This document shows, piece by piece, positions 1 through 6,189 of a DNA stretch of 7,159 nt. Position 1 is the stretch's first letter, and each line of letters starts with the position of its first letter. The translations under genes and the position numbers were made by a program. The notes below the pieces were generated by a model. That model did not search any database and was not told where the DNA came from. It saw nothing but the letters and a program-made list of their open reading frames with translations. The stretch is from Candidatus Zixiibacteriota bacterium (lineage in GTDB: Bacteria; Zixibacteria; MSB-5A5; GN15; FEB-12), in assembly GCA_016213305.1 (NCBI GenBank), contig JACRAV010000056.1:1-7159 (forward strand). Direction: 5' to 3'.

Positions 1-97
1 ACGAACTCACCACGATGTTGTTGATCGCCGTCCCCCCGCCCGCAATCGAAAAGAAACCGCGTTCGTTGGCGGCGAAGGTGTTGTTGATAATGGACGA
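1..97 (-). pseudogene. Continuation of the beta-helix gene beyond the in-frame stop
   Basis: Read on the minus strand in the same frame as the upstream 171-residue ORF, the codons after TGA translate without another stop for 32 codons to the window edge. The peptide begins SSIINNTFAANERGFF and continues with SIAGGGTAINNIVV. The INNTF / INNIV spacing is the repeating Asn-ladder rung expected of a right-handed beta-helix and matches the style of the residues before the stop. Because the frame is preserved on both sides, a single substitution (for example CGA or GGA to TGA) or a base-call error explains it better than an insertion or deletion. The gene may be a recent pseudogene; the 3' end is outside the window. 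Confidence 0.55.
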
Positions 98-613
98 TCA
101 ACCGGCGCCGCTCCGCAGACCGATACACCCGATGCCCCCGTTGCCGTAAAAGACAGTCCGGGTGATGAAAGCCGCGGTATTGGAGCAGGAGATGACTTCG
201 ATGTTGGCGCTTCCGAACGGTATGTTATTGCGGAACACACACTCCGTGATCGTCGGCGAGCCACCGGAGACAGGCACCGTATAGGTGGCGCCGCCGCCTT
301 GCACGGTAAACCCCCGAAACATGGCGCCGGACCCGGTGAGTCCGGTCATTCGCACTGTCGCCGAATAGGGATTGACCGGCGAAAGCGTGGTCGCAAGGGC
401 ACCGCTTGTTCCAATCACGACTATATCGCGTCCGCCGTAGTCGATGTTCTCGGTGTAGGTTCCAGCGGCAACGGTGACAATGTCCCCGTTTACCGCCGCG
501 TCAATTCCCGCCTGAATGGTCGGTTGATCTTGTGGAACGCGAATGGTGGCCGACTGAACACTCACTGATACGCAGAAGACCACCGCACTCAGAACAAGCG
601 CCGGACGAAACAT
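98..613 (-). CDS. Secreted right-handed beta-helix protein, cut short by an in-frame TGA
   Basis: The 171-residue reading frame starts with a signal peptide (basic Arg3, hydrophobic core at about 4-18, likely cleavage after the Ala in VQSA at residue 22). The next stretch, IRVPQDQPTIQAGIDAA followed by NGDIVTVAAGTY, is the usual N-terminal opening of bacterial parallel beta-helix surface proteins (DUF1565 / Beta_helix type). Short coils with Asn and Gly turns follow (FRGFTVQGG, ITECVFRNN, ITRTVFYGN). The ATG at 611-613 is supported by a GGAGA Shine-Dalgarno 5 bases upstream. The frame ends at TGA (98-100), but the same frame continues with beta-helix-like sequence to the window edge, so this is probably the N-terminal part of a larger gene. 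Such proteins are exported and often bind or act on polysaccharide; no catalytic residues can be assigned, so the function is unknown. It lies downstream of the cohesin/dockerin-type gene on the same strand, with a promoter-like site between them. Confidence 0.75.
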   Translation of the reverse strand: MFRPALVLSAVVFCVSVSVQSATIRVPQDQPTIQAGIDAAVNGDIVTVAAGTYTENIDYGGRDIVVIGTSGALATTLSPVNPYSATVRMTGLTGSGAMFRGFTVQGGGATYTVPVSGGSPTITECVFRNNIPFGSANIEVISCSNTAAFITRTVFYGNGGIGCIGLRSGAG

Positions 614-618
614 GGCAT

Positions 619-623
619 TCTCC
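619..623 (-). promoter_or_regulatory. Ribosome binding site of the beta-helix gene
   Basis: On the minus strand GGAGA lies 5 bases before the ATG at 611-613, which fixes the start of the beta-helix ORF. The base run just before it (CGAAGT complement) also forms one arm of the inverted repeat at 623-650. Confidence 0.6.
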
Positions 624-650
624 GAAGTCTATAATTGTATTATTACTTCG
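623..650 (-). repeat. Inverted repeat in the start region of the beta-helix gene
   Basis: Arms CGAAGT and ACTTCG (623-628 and 645-650) are perfect complements separated by 16 bases. The spacer can pair further (ATAAT with ATTAT around a 3-base loop). It lies between the promoter-like -10 at 651-656 and the Shine-Dalgarno at 619-623, so it spans the expected transcription start. It could be an operator or a hairpin near the 5' end of the mRNA. A 6-base arm can arise by chance in such an AT-rich stretch. Confidence 0.35.
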
Positions 651-679
651 AATTTATCCAACGCAGGTCAGATTGTCAA
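651..679 (-). promoter_or_regulatory. Promoter-like element for the beta-helix gene
   Basis: On the minus strand a perfect TTGACA (674-679) is followed after exactly 17 bases by TAAATT (651-656), a 4 of 6 match to the sigma-70 -10 box and also close to the TAnnTTTG box of Bacteroidetes (TAAATTCG here). The predicted start is about 30 bases upstream of the ATG. It lies in the 112-base gap after the cohesin/dockerin gene, so the beta-helix gene may be transcribed on its own. Confidence 0.5.
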
Positions 680-725
680 TATTGTTTTGGCGAAACCGGT
701 TCCGCCTTGTCCTGGCCTGGCGCCC

Positions 726-1817
726 CTACTGCGCGCAGGCCGGTCTGGTGAACGGCGTTGCCGTGATGTACAAATTGTCAATCAGCCCTGTCAAGTCCGA
801 AATGTCGATCATATTGGCCCCGTCGATGTTCGCTTCACCCAGGCAACACAACGGCTTGAGGGAAATGAACAGATGATCGATCAGGGCGCTCAGGTCGGAT
901 ATATCAACCTGGTCGGATGGGTCACAATCGACATTCCCCACCACCCCCGCACAACACAGCTTAATCTGCGGATTACAGCAGGTGGTCGGAGGCCAGGGAT
1001 AGGGAAGGCACCCGAATCCCCACTTGAAAAGGCACTCGAACACTTTGATATCGAGCGAATCAATCACACAGTCGGCGTTAAGATCGGCGTGCCACAGGTA
1101 TTCGCGGATCGGGGCCATGCCGTTGTAAATTTTGATAAGCTCCACCATGTCCGCAACGCTGAGCACCATCCCGTCGGTGTTGACGTCGGCATCGCCCTTG
1201 CAGACGACCATGACCTTCCCGTGGCGCAATTTGATCTTGGTTGTGTCCACCCATCCATACGGGCCGACTATGCCATCGACCGTCGAGCCGTCGGGGCGGG
1301 CAAAGGAAAGAAAAGAGCTGGAACCGCTGATCACGACGTTCGCGACCGGGTCGGGCAGGGTATCGGCCCTCGGTTTGAACACAAACGGCAGTCGGAAAAG
1401 CGGGCGGGCAGTGCTTGAGGGTCCGAAAAATGACCCGCCCGTATATGAAAAGGTATCGGCAACTCCGACAACGCCCGCGTCGTACGGCGTGCCGCTTTTC
1501 GAATGGGCGTCGACCAGCCCCCAGTCGGCGGTCAGAGTCCCGGCGGGGTCCACCTGCAAGTGGACGCCGGTGGTGGGAATGAACTCGATCACGTCGGGGC
1601 GGTCGAGTTGTAGCCAGAGGTTGAACCCGGCGATGGAATCCGTATAGTTGGTGACATAGACCGTAATGGTCCCGCCGCTCAGAGGCGGGGTATAGTATTC
1701 ATTGGACACCTGAATCTCAAGAACCGGAGTCTGGGCATTCCCCGTGGTCATCAGGCACGCGACCGCGGCTACAACCAGGCCGGCCCGACGGAATCTAAGC
1801 AGTTCGTATAACAGCAT
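726..1817 (-). CDS. Secreted protein with cohesin-like domain and paired dockerin-like regions
   Basis: A 363-residue protein. Residues 1-28 are a signal peptide (RFRR, then a hydrophobic core, cleavage likely after the Ala of GNA). Residues about 31-200 resemble a cohesin-type beta-sandwich: VLEIQVSN, then TITVYVTNYTDSIAGFNLWL and DVIEF, the usual opening strands of cohesin folds. Two dockerin-like regions follow. The first (about 208-267) has an EF-hand-like loop with D209, D211, N213 and D215, then a second half HADLNADCVIDSLD. The second (about 294-355) has GNVDCDPSD, VDISDLSALID and DISDLTGLID. Between and within them are Cys doublets (280-281, 288-289, 324-325) and single Cys at 270 and 298. 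Dockerin loops normally bind calcium and pair with cohesins; here both modules sit in one polypeptide and no cellulase is nearby, so a cellulosome role is not supported. The function is unknown. AAGGAG 6 bases before the ATG supports the start. The second dockerin region is closely related to the tail of the protein at 4061-6055. Confidence 0.8.
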   Translation of the reverse strand: MLLYELLRFRRAGLVVAAVACLMTTGNAQTPVLEIQVSNEYYTPPLSGGTITVYVTNYTDSIAGFNLWLQLDRPDVIEFIPTTGVHLQVDPAGTLTADWGLVDAHSKSGTPYDAGVVGVADTFSYTGGSFFGPSSTARPLFRLPFVFKPRADTLPDPVANVVISGSSSFLSFARPDGSTVDGIVGPYGWVDTTKIKLRHGKVMVVCKGDADVNTDGMVLSVADMVELIKIYNGMAPIREYLWHADLNADCVIDSLDIKVFECLFKWGFGCLPYPWPPTTCCNPQIKLCCAGVVGNVDCDPSDQVDISDLSALIDHLFISLKPLCCLGEANIDGANMIDISDLTGLIDNLYITATPFTRPACAQ

Positions 1818-1823
1818 ACGTCA

Positions 1824-1829
1824 CTCCTT
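1824..1829 (-). promoter_or_regulatory. Ribosome binding site of the cohesin/dockerin-type gene
   Basis: AAGGAG on the minus strand with a 6-base spacer to the ATG at 1815-1817; it fixes this start just ahead of a clear signal peptide. Confidence 0.7.
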
Positions 1830-2008
1830 GAGGGTAAAGTATTCGTTTCGCTACAGACATATCCGCACTTGACTTGCGTAAGACGGCTCTCAGGTCTATC
1901 AGGAACGTGCCGGAGGTAGTCGGGAGACTCGTGAATTACGTCTTAAGCTAAATTACGGGGGGGATTCTGTCAATGAATTTCGACCGGCAACGAGGCGGCG
2001 GGGCGGCG

Positions 2009-2040
2009 GGCGGGCCAAAGATCGCCTTGGCTGGTCCGCC
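2009..2040 (+). promoter_or_regulatory. Hairpin in the lepB leader
   Basis: GGCGGGCCA (2009-2017) pairs with TGGTCCGCC (2032-2040): nine pairs with one G-U and a 14-base loop. An alternative inner pairing GCCAA (2014-2018) with TTGGC (2027-2031) is mutually exclusive with the long stem. Only three T follow, so it is a poor intrinsic terminator. It ends 3 bases before the upstream ATG at 2044, which argues against that ATG as the start of lepB. It may be a leader structure or attenuator; no partner gene upstream would need termination on this strand. Confidence 0.3.
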
Positions 2041-2112
2041 TTTATGAGGTATCATGAGGGCGGTTACCCCCGGCTAAAGATTCAGGGGGACAGGTCGATA
2101 ACCACAATACGT

Positions 2113-2838
2113 ATGGAACAGGACTTTCTATTACAGGAACACAAGCAGATCGAGAGCCAGAAGCAGGCCCGGCAGTTCCTCAATCGCAAGGAAACCAAGT
2201 CGGTCTGGCGCGAATACCTCGAAACGGCCATTATCGCGGTCGTGGCGGCGGTGCTCCTTCGGATCTTCGTGGTTTCCGCCTATCGGGTCAAGTCGGCCTC
2301 GATGGAAGACGCCCTGTTCACCGGAGATTATATCTTCGTGAACAAGCTGGCCTACGAGTACGGCAAGACGCCTCAGATTGTGGACGTGATCGTGTTCAAG
2401 TATCCCAATAACCCCGAGAAGGACTATATAAAGAGGATCGTGGCGTTTCCGGGGCAGACCGTCCAGGTGGCCGATAAGATCGTCTATATTGATGGCACCG
2501 TGGCGACAATGCCGGTCACAGCCAAAAACACCGACAAAAAGGTGGTGCCGGGGGATCTGTCGTTCCGGGACAATTTCGGGCCGTATATGGTTCCGCAAGG
2601 GCAGTATTTCGTGATGGGTGACAACCGCGACGATAGCCAGGACAGCCGGTTCTGGGGGTCGGTTCCCGCCGAGAACATCAAAGGGAAAGCGGTGTTTGTC
2701 TATTGGTCCTGGGACCCGGATCCGAATCCGCCGGGTTGGTCGTTTCCGTACGTCCATCATGTGGTTCAGTGGGTCGGGCATTTCCTGGTTAATTTGCCGA
2801 CGCGTACCCGCTGGGATCGCATCATGAGACCGCTCTGA
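2113..2838 (+). CDS. lepB: Signal peptidase I
   Basis: Membrane serine protease (S26 family) that removes signal peptides from exported preproteins on the outer face of the cytoplasmic membrane. With the start used here it is 241 residues. A cytoplasmic N-terminus is followed by one membrane segment (about 36-57), then the catalytic-Ser box SASM with Ser63, the Lys box DYIKRIVAFPG with Lys107, and the MGDNRDDSQDSRFWG box at 168-182. These match the family's Ser/Lys dyad (Ser91/Lys146 in E. coli). The residue after SM is Glu-Asp rather than the frequent Pro. Start choice: an in-frame ATG at 2044 would add 23 residues, but these use codons (ATA, ACA, CTA) unlike the rest, and a hairpin abuts that ATG. 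Neither start has a Shine-Dalgarno at normal spacing. It overlaps hemW by one base. In E. coli lepB follows lepA; here a divergent gene lies upstream and lepA is absent from the window. Confidence 0.93.
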   Translation: MEQDFLLQEHKQIESQKQARQFLNRKETKSVWREYLETAIIAVVAAVLLRIFVVSAYRVKSASMEDALFTGDYIFVNKLAYEYGKTPQIVDVIVFKYPNNPEKDYIKRIVAFPGQTVQVADKIVYIDGTVATMPVTAKNTDKKVVPGDLSFRDNFGPYMVPQGQYFVMGDNRDDSQDSRFWGSVPAENIKGKAVFVYWSWDPDPNPPGWSFPYVHHVVQWVGHFLVNLPTRTRWDRIMRPL

Positions 2839-3977
2839 TGCCGTTCGGCCTCTATCTCCATTTCCCCTTCTGTCGCAACAAGTGCTCGTATTGCGATTTC
2901 TACAAGGAGCTGTACGACGCCCGTCTCGAAGTCCGCTTCTTCGAGGCGCTCAAGATCGAAACCGAACTGGCCGCCATGGCTTTCGGACCGTTCGACCGCG
3001 AAATCTCGACCATCTTTATAGGCGGCGGAACCCCCACCCTTTCCAATCCGGACCTGTTGGCCGGGTGGCTGGAGCAGTTGCGACGGCTGTTTATTGTGCC
3101 GGACGGAATCGAGTTTTCGATCGAGAACAACCCCGATTCGGTGACTGCCGAAAAACTGACGACTTTCCGGCAACTGGGCGTGAACCGGCCAACTTTTGGC
3201 ATTCAATCGTTCAAGCCCCAGTTGTTGCAATTATTGAATCGCAAACACAACCCGGCTGATTCGGCGCGGTCGGTCTATCTGACCAATGCGCTCGGATACA
3301 CAAATTTCGGCGCCGATCTGATCTTCGGCCTGCCCCGGCAGACCAGCAAAATGCTCTCCGAGGACATCGACGAATTGATCGATCTGGACCCGCCTCACAT
3401 TTCGTTTTATCAGCTAACCGTCGAGCCGCACACCACGCTGGCGGAGCGGGTGCAGTCCGGGTCGCTGGTCATGCCCGACCCCGATCTGTCACTGGCGTTG
3501 TATCGCGGCGGATGTGCCCGCCTGGCCGAGGCCGGGTATATCCGGTACGAGGTTTCGTCGTTTGCCAAACCGGGATTTGAGTGCCGACACAACATGCGGT
3601 ACTGGGACGGGAGCGACTACCTGGGTCTGGGGCCGTCGGCCCATTCGTTCATGATCGGTCAGCGGTTCGCGAATGTGCCGGATGTCGAGCAGTATATTCA
3701 CCTGTTGAGCCAGGGGCGACGGCCGGTGATTGCCGACGTGTCAGGAATCGCCGAACGGATGGTGGAGGCGATCATGCTGGGGCTTCGGACGTCGAAGGGG
3801 ATCGACCGGCAACGATTTGCGGTGCGCTTCGGACGGTCGGTGGAGGAGCGGATTGATTTGAGGCAATACGGATTGTTCGTCAAATCCGGCCATGTCATTG
3901 ATGAAAATGAAACGATTCGCCTGTCCGATGACGGCATCTGCGTCGCCGATGAGATTATTCGGCGATTGGTGAATTAG
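2838..3977 (+). CDS. hemW: HemW, radical SAM heme chaperone
   Basis: 379 residues, the usual length for HemW. The iron-sulfur motif is C12-x3-C16-x2-C19 followed by Asp-Phe. True coproporphyrinogen oxidase HemN has a fourth Cys two residues after the third, so this is the HemW type, which is known to bind heme and hand it to respiratory enzymes rather than oxidise coproporphyrinogen. Other family marks: GGGTPT (62-67), GIQSF (121-125), DLIFGLPRQT (160-169), the HemW-type HNMRYW (251-256), YLGLGPSAHS (261-270) and the C-terminal MLGLRTSKGID (313-323). Its ATG overlaps the lepB stop (TGATG, one shared base) and has no Shine-Dalgarno of its own, so translation is probably coupled to lepB. Transcription likely ends at the hairpin 28 bases downstream. 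Databases often mislabel such proteins as HemN. Confidence 0.93.
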   Translation: MPFGLYLHFPFCRNKCSYCDFYKELYDARLEVRFFEALKIETELAAMAFGPFDREISTIFIGGGTPTLSNPDLLAGWLEQLRRLFIVPDGIEFSIENNPDSVTAEKLTTFRQLGVNRPTFGIQSFKPQLLQLLNRKHNPADSARSVYLTNALGYTNFGADLIFGLPRQTSKMLSEDIDELIDLDPPHISFYQLTVEPHTTLAERVQSGSLVMPDPDLSLALYRGGCARLAEAGYIRYEVSSFAKPGFECRHNMRYWDGSDYLGLGPSAHSFMIGQRFANVPDVEQYIHLLSQGRRPVIADVSGIAERMVEAIMLGLRTSKGIDRQRFAVRFGRSVEERIDLRQYGLFVKSGHVIDENETIRLSDDGICVADEIIRRLVN

Positions 3978-4004
3978 GCGAGTATCCCCTTTTCGAGAAA
4001 TAGA

Positions 4005-4037
4005 AAGACCGAAGCGTTGGGTCACGGCTTCGGTCTT
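4005..4037. terminator. Bidirectional intrinsic terminator between convergent genes
   Basis: A perfect 11-base stem (AAGACCGAAGC at 4005-4015 and GCTTCGGTCTT at 4027-4037) with an 11-base loop. On the minus strand it is followed by TCTATTTCTC, a T-rich tract, so it best fits termination of the 4061-6055 gene, whose stop lies 23 bases before it. On the plus strand it begins 28 bases after the hemW stop; the downstream side is less T-rich (CAACAATTC), so plus-strand termination would be weaker. Confidence 0.8.
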
Positions 4038-4060
4038 CAACAATTCAATCCGACAGTTTT

Positions 4061-6055
4061 CTACGGCAGTTGTGGGAGCGGCATGAAATTTATGAACAAG
4101 TAGTCGATCAATCGCGTGATGTCGCTTATATCGACCCCTTCAATACCGTCGACCCGCGCCTCAAGCGGACAGCAAAGCGGTTGCTGGCTGATGAACAAGT
4201 AGTCGATCAAGCGCGACAGGTCGGAGATATCGACCGCATCGGCGGGGTCGCAGTCGATATTGCCGGCCCGACCTCGGCCGCAATTGGCCAGGACAAAACA
4301 GTACGGACCGCCCCAGGTGGGTTCCTTTGACGGGTACCAGTTGACATCGAGAAAGCGCATCGGAGCGCCCCCGATGCTTGAGCCACAGCCGCCGATCATC
4401 TCCGTCTTGCCGGCTACCTTCCCGGTATCGATGCAGAACGTCTTCCCTGATTGGGCCACGCTGAATTTGGTTGTGACGGTCCAGACCGGCCGTTTGAACA
4501 AGGGGGGGAAACCCGGGGCAGGGGTGAGAGGCGCACCGGCGGCCATAAACATGCCGACCGTATCCGGGCTTATCCCGTCAGTCACGGAATTGGACCAGAT
4601 CATCCTACACGCGTTAATCCCATAGGTCGATCCGATCCAGCCACCCGGGAGCGTGTCAAAAACCGGCTTTTGCCAGGCGGCGCCGTCGCCGGAGTACATT
4701 CGAAACGGCGCGCTGATCACCCCCGCCGCGCGATCCTCGAATGACGAAAAACCGAGGTAGATTTTGATCGGCGTCTCCACGAAGAGGGTGTCCCCGTGCA
4801 GTGCGGCTCCTTCGATATGATCGACATACAGCGACGGTCCGCACCCGATGCAGGTGTCGCAGATATCGCCGACGGAGTCGGCGTCAACATCGAGTTGATC
4901 GGGGTTATAGACGCTGGGGCAGTTGTCCTCGAAGTCGGAGTACCCGTCGCCGTCCTCCTCAATTAGCATCTTCCACGCAATGTTGTTGATGCCGGCATTC
5001 GTGAATACGCCGCCGACAATCAGGGCGTCGTTATTGACCAGCATAGCGGCCACGGGTCCGCCGGGTGTTCGGTCGGGATGCCATTTCGTGCCATCCCAGT
5101 AGGCGAGACCGGTCGGCCCGGTTGGTGCAAACCGCTTGCCTTTGAAGTCGTGTAGTTCAAGTGGTGCAAACCGCCCGTACGAATTGACGGAAAAGGTCGC
5201 GTCGCATAGGATCGGATCGGTAGCCGGAATCCACGTGGAATCTGTCCACTCCAGCCAGCTCGGAATCGCGGACGTTTCAAGAAACAGCTTACCATCCCGA
5301 GTATGGAAGGCACGAGGATATACCGACAGCAGAGCCCCCATCCTCATCCACTGATTATTTGAATACGCATATACGCTCGGAGAAGTCTCGTCGGGTAGAA
5401 GATAACAAGCCCCACAGGCGATGACGGGGGTGTCTCGATAGACTGTGAGTTCCTCGATGGGGCGCCAGCCAATATACGGACCAACCGCTTCATACTGAGC
5501 GCCGTCCCATGCGGCCGCCCCCGATACTTGCACCGAGCCCGCCTGCTCAAACCAGCCATTCAGGAGCAGTTTATCCCCCCACAGGTGTGCGCCAAAGATC
5601 CAGCCACCGACGAGTGTGGTGTCATTATTACTAATACTATATTCGACGGGTCTTGGAATGATGAGCCATTGCGAACCATCCCAGCGGCCGATACGCACGG
5701 CCGTATCGGGCAATACATCACTCGATCCGTAACGGGACGATCTATAGACGGCCACCACCGAACCCTGAAACTCAAGCAGTTTCCAATTGGCCGCAGGATA
5801 CAATCCGCTACCGAGCGGGTACCAGGCGGCTCCATCCCAACGGGCGATACCGCGCGCTGGCTGACCGCCGGCGGAATCGAATCTGCCGGCCACGTACAGC
5901 TCGCCGTTGTACATGATCATGCCGGACACCGGGCCGTTCACCCCGCTTCCGAACGAATGCCACACGCTTTCGGCAAACGAGGCGCTTGCGCCGATCGCGA
6001 CCAGCGCACAGGCCGCCGCAATCCTCACCAGACGAAGTGCATGAATGAATTTCAT
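4061..6055 (-). CDS. Secreted propeller-repeat, TSP3 and dockerin-like multidomain protein
   Basis: A 664-residue exported protein. Residues 1-28 form a signal peptide with likely cleavage after the Ala of SFA. Residues about 30-362 carry repeated units with the phrase WDG-x-x-W or close variants (about 71, 123, 181, 229, 268 and 317), alternating with strands such as NGELYVAGRFDSAGG and NNDALIVGGVFTNAG. This is a beta-propeller pattern of the kelch or galactose-oxidase-like kind, but no catalytic residues are apparent. Residues 367-402 are a thrombospondin type 3 stretch (EDGDGYSDFEDNCP, then DVDADSVGDICD), a calcium-binding linker. Residues about 405-590 form a domain I do not recognise. 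Residues 598-657 are the paired dockerin-like tail (GNIDCDPAD, VDISDLSRLIDYLF, CC at 628-629, VDISDITRLIDYLF), closely related to that of the 726-1817 product. A cell-surface or secreted adhesion or binding role is a reasonable inference. A perfect AAGGAGGT supports the start. Confidence 0.82.
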   Translation of the reverse strand: MKFIHALRLVRIAAACALVAIGASASFAESVWHSFGSGVNGPVSGMIMYNGELYVAGRFDSAGGQPARGIARWDGAAWYPLGSGLYPAANWKLLEFQGSVVAVYRSSRYGSSDVLPDTAVRIGRWDGSQWLIIPRPVEYSISNNDTTLVGGWIFGAHLWGDKLLLNGWFEQAGSVQVSGAAAWDGAQYEAVGPYIGWRPIEELTVYRDTPVIACGACYLLPDETSPSVYAYSNNQWMRMGALLSVYPRAFHTRDGKLFLETSAIPSWLEWTDSTWIPATDPILCDATFSVNSYGRFAPLELHDFKGKRFAPTGPTGLAYWDGTKWHPDRTPGGPVAAMLVNNDALIVGGVFTNAGINNIAWKMLIEEDGDGYSDFEDNCPSVYNPDQLDVDADSVGDICDTCIGCGPSLYVDHIEGAALHGDTLFVETPIKIYLGFSSFEDRAAGVISAPFRMYSGDGAAWQKPVFDTLPGGWIGSTYGINACRMIWSNSVTDGISPDTVGMFMAAGAPLTPAPGFPPLFKRPVWTVTTKFSVAQSGKTFCIDTGKVAGKTEMIGGCGSSIGGAPMRFLDVNWYPSKEPTWGGPYCFVLANCGRGRAGNIDCDPADAVDISDLSRLIDYLFISQQPLCCPLEARVDGIEGVDISDITRLIDYLFINFMPLPQLP
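4092..4210 (-). repeat. Direct repeat pair inside the dockerin-like tail
   Basis: Two identical 20-base copies (4092-4111 and 4191-4210) are spaced exactly 99 bases apart, that is 33 codons. They encode the two LIDYLFI segments of the paired dockerin-like tail. The identity extends to synonymous positions, pointing to a fairly recent internal duplication, conversion between the halves, or strong local constraint. Confidence 0.7.
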
Positions 6056-6060
6056 CCCAT

Positions 6061-6068
6061 ACCTCCTT
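6061..6068 (-). promoter_or_regulatory. Strong ribosome binding site of the propeller-repeat gene
   Basis: A full AAGGAGGT lies 5 bases before the ATG at 6053-6055. A second ATG (6058-6060) abuts it directly but would encode only Met-Gly before a TGA that overlaps the real start, so it is not the gene start. CTCC at 6070-6073 (minus strand) could pair with the GGAG of this site across a 3-base loop; that helix is short. Confidence 0.75.
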
Positions 6069-6189
6069 CGGAGTCGATATACCGCATGGTCAACGGCGAC
6101 GAATGTCGCTGGACTTTGTACGCCACATGGAAACCCACAAACCTCTCCGTGACGTGTTATCGTGACTGATCTTTTGAAAGACTAATTGA

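Larger units (their letters stand above)
1818..2112. other. Divergent intergenic region between the secreted-protein gene and lepB
   Basis: About 295 bases separating two divergent genes, so it must hold promoters for both, but I find no convincing -35/-10 pair on either strand. A TTGACT at 1869-1874 has no good -10 at normal spacing, and TAAATT at 1949-1954 has no -35. Visible structure: a run of seven G at 1957-1963, a very G-rich tract at about 1994-2014, and a hairpin at 2009-2040. No small ORF with a ribosome binding site stands out. The last 69 bases (2044-2112) could alternatively be the N-terminal extension of lepB. Confidence 0.5.

Noticed and set aside
98..100. Selenocysteine or a reassigned TGA code
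   Set aside because: lepB ends at TGA, no selenocysteine-insertion hairpin is evident just after the codon, and beta-helix proteins have no expected selenocysteine there.
689..706. Hairpin (GGCGAAA/TTCCGCC around CCGG) about 20 bases after the cohesin/dockerin gene stop, as an intrinsic terminator
   Set aside because: On the minus strand it is followed by AAAACAAT instead of a T tract. It may be a 3'-end structure, but I cannot support it as an intrinsic terminator.
612..1418. A 268-codon plus-strand open frame opposite the cohesin/dockerin-type gene
   Set aside because: It is fully antisense to a gene with signal peptide, ribosome site and recognisable domains. Its translation shows no domain and it has no Shine-Dalgarno.
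1869..1874. TTGACT as a -35 box for lepB
   Set aside because: The nearest -10-like sequence is about 20 bases away and poor (TCTATC), and the site is over 200 bases from the start codon.
2131..2781. A 216-codon minus-strand open frame opposite lepB
   Set aside because: Antisense shadow of a clearly conserved signal peptidase; the translation is His/Arg/Pro-rich without family features.
2838..3977. Oxygen-independent coproporphyrinogen oxidase HemN
   Set aside because: The residue two after the third cluster cysteine is Phe, not Cys, and the HNMRYW motif fits HemW.
5528..6169. A 213-codon plus-strand open frame opposite the propeller-repeat gene
   Set aside because: The opposite strand carries repeated WDG-x-x-W units and a signal peptide, so this is a shadow.
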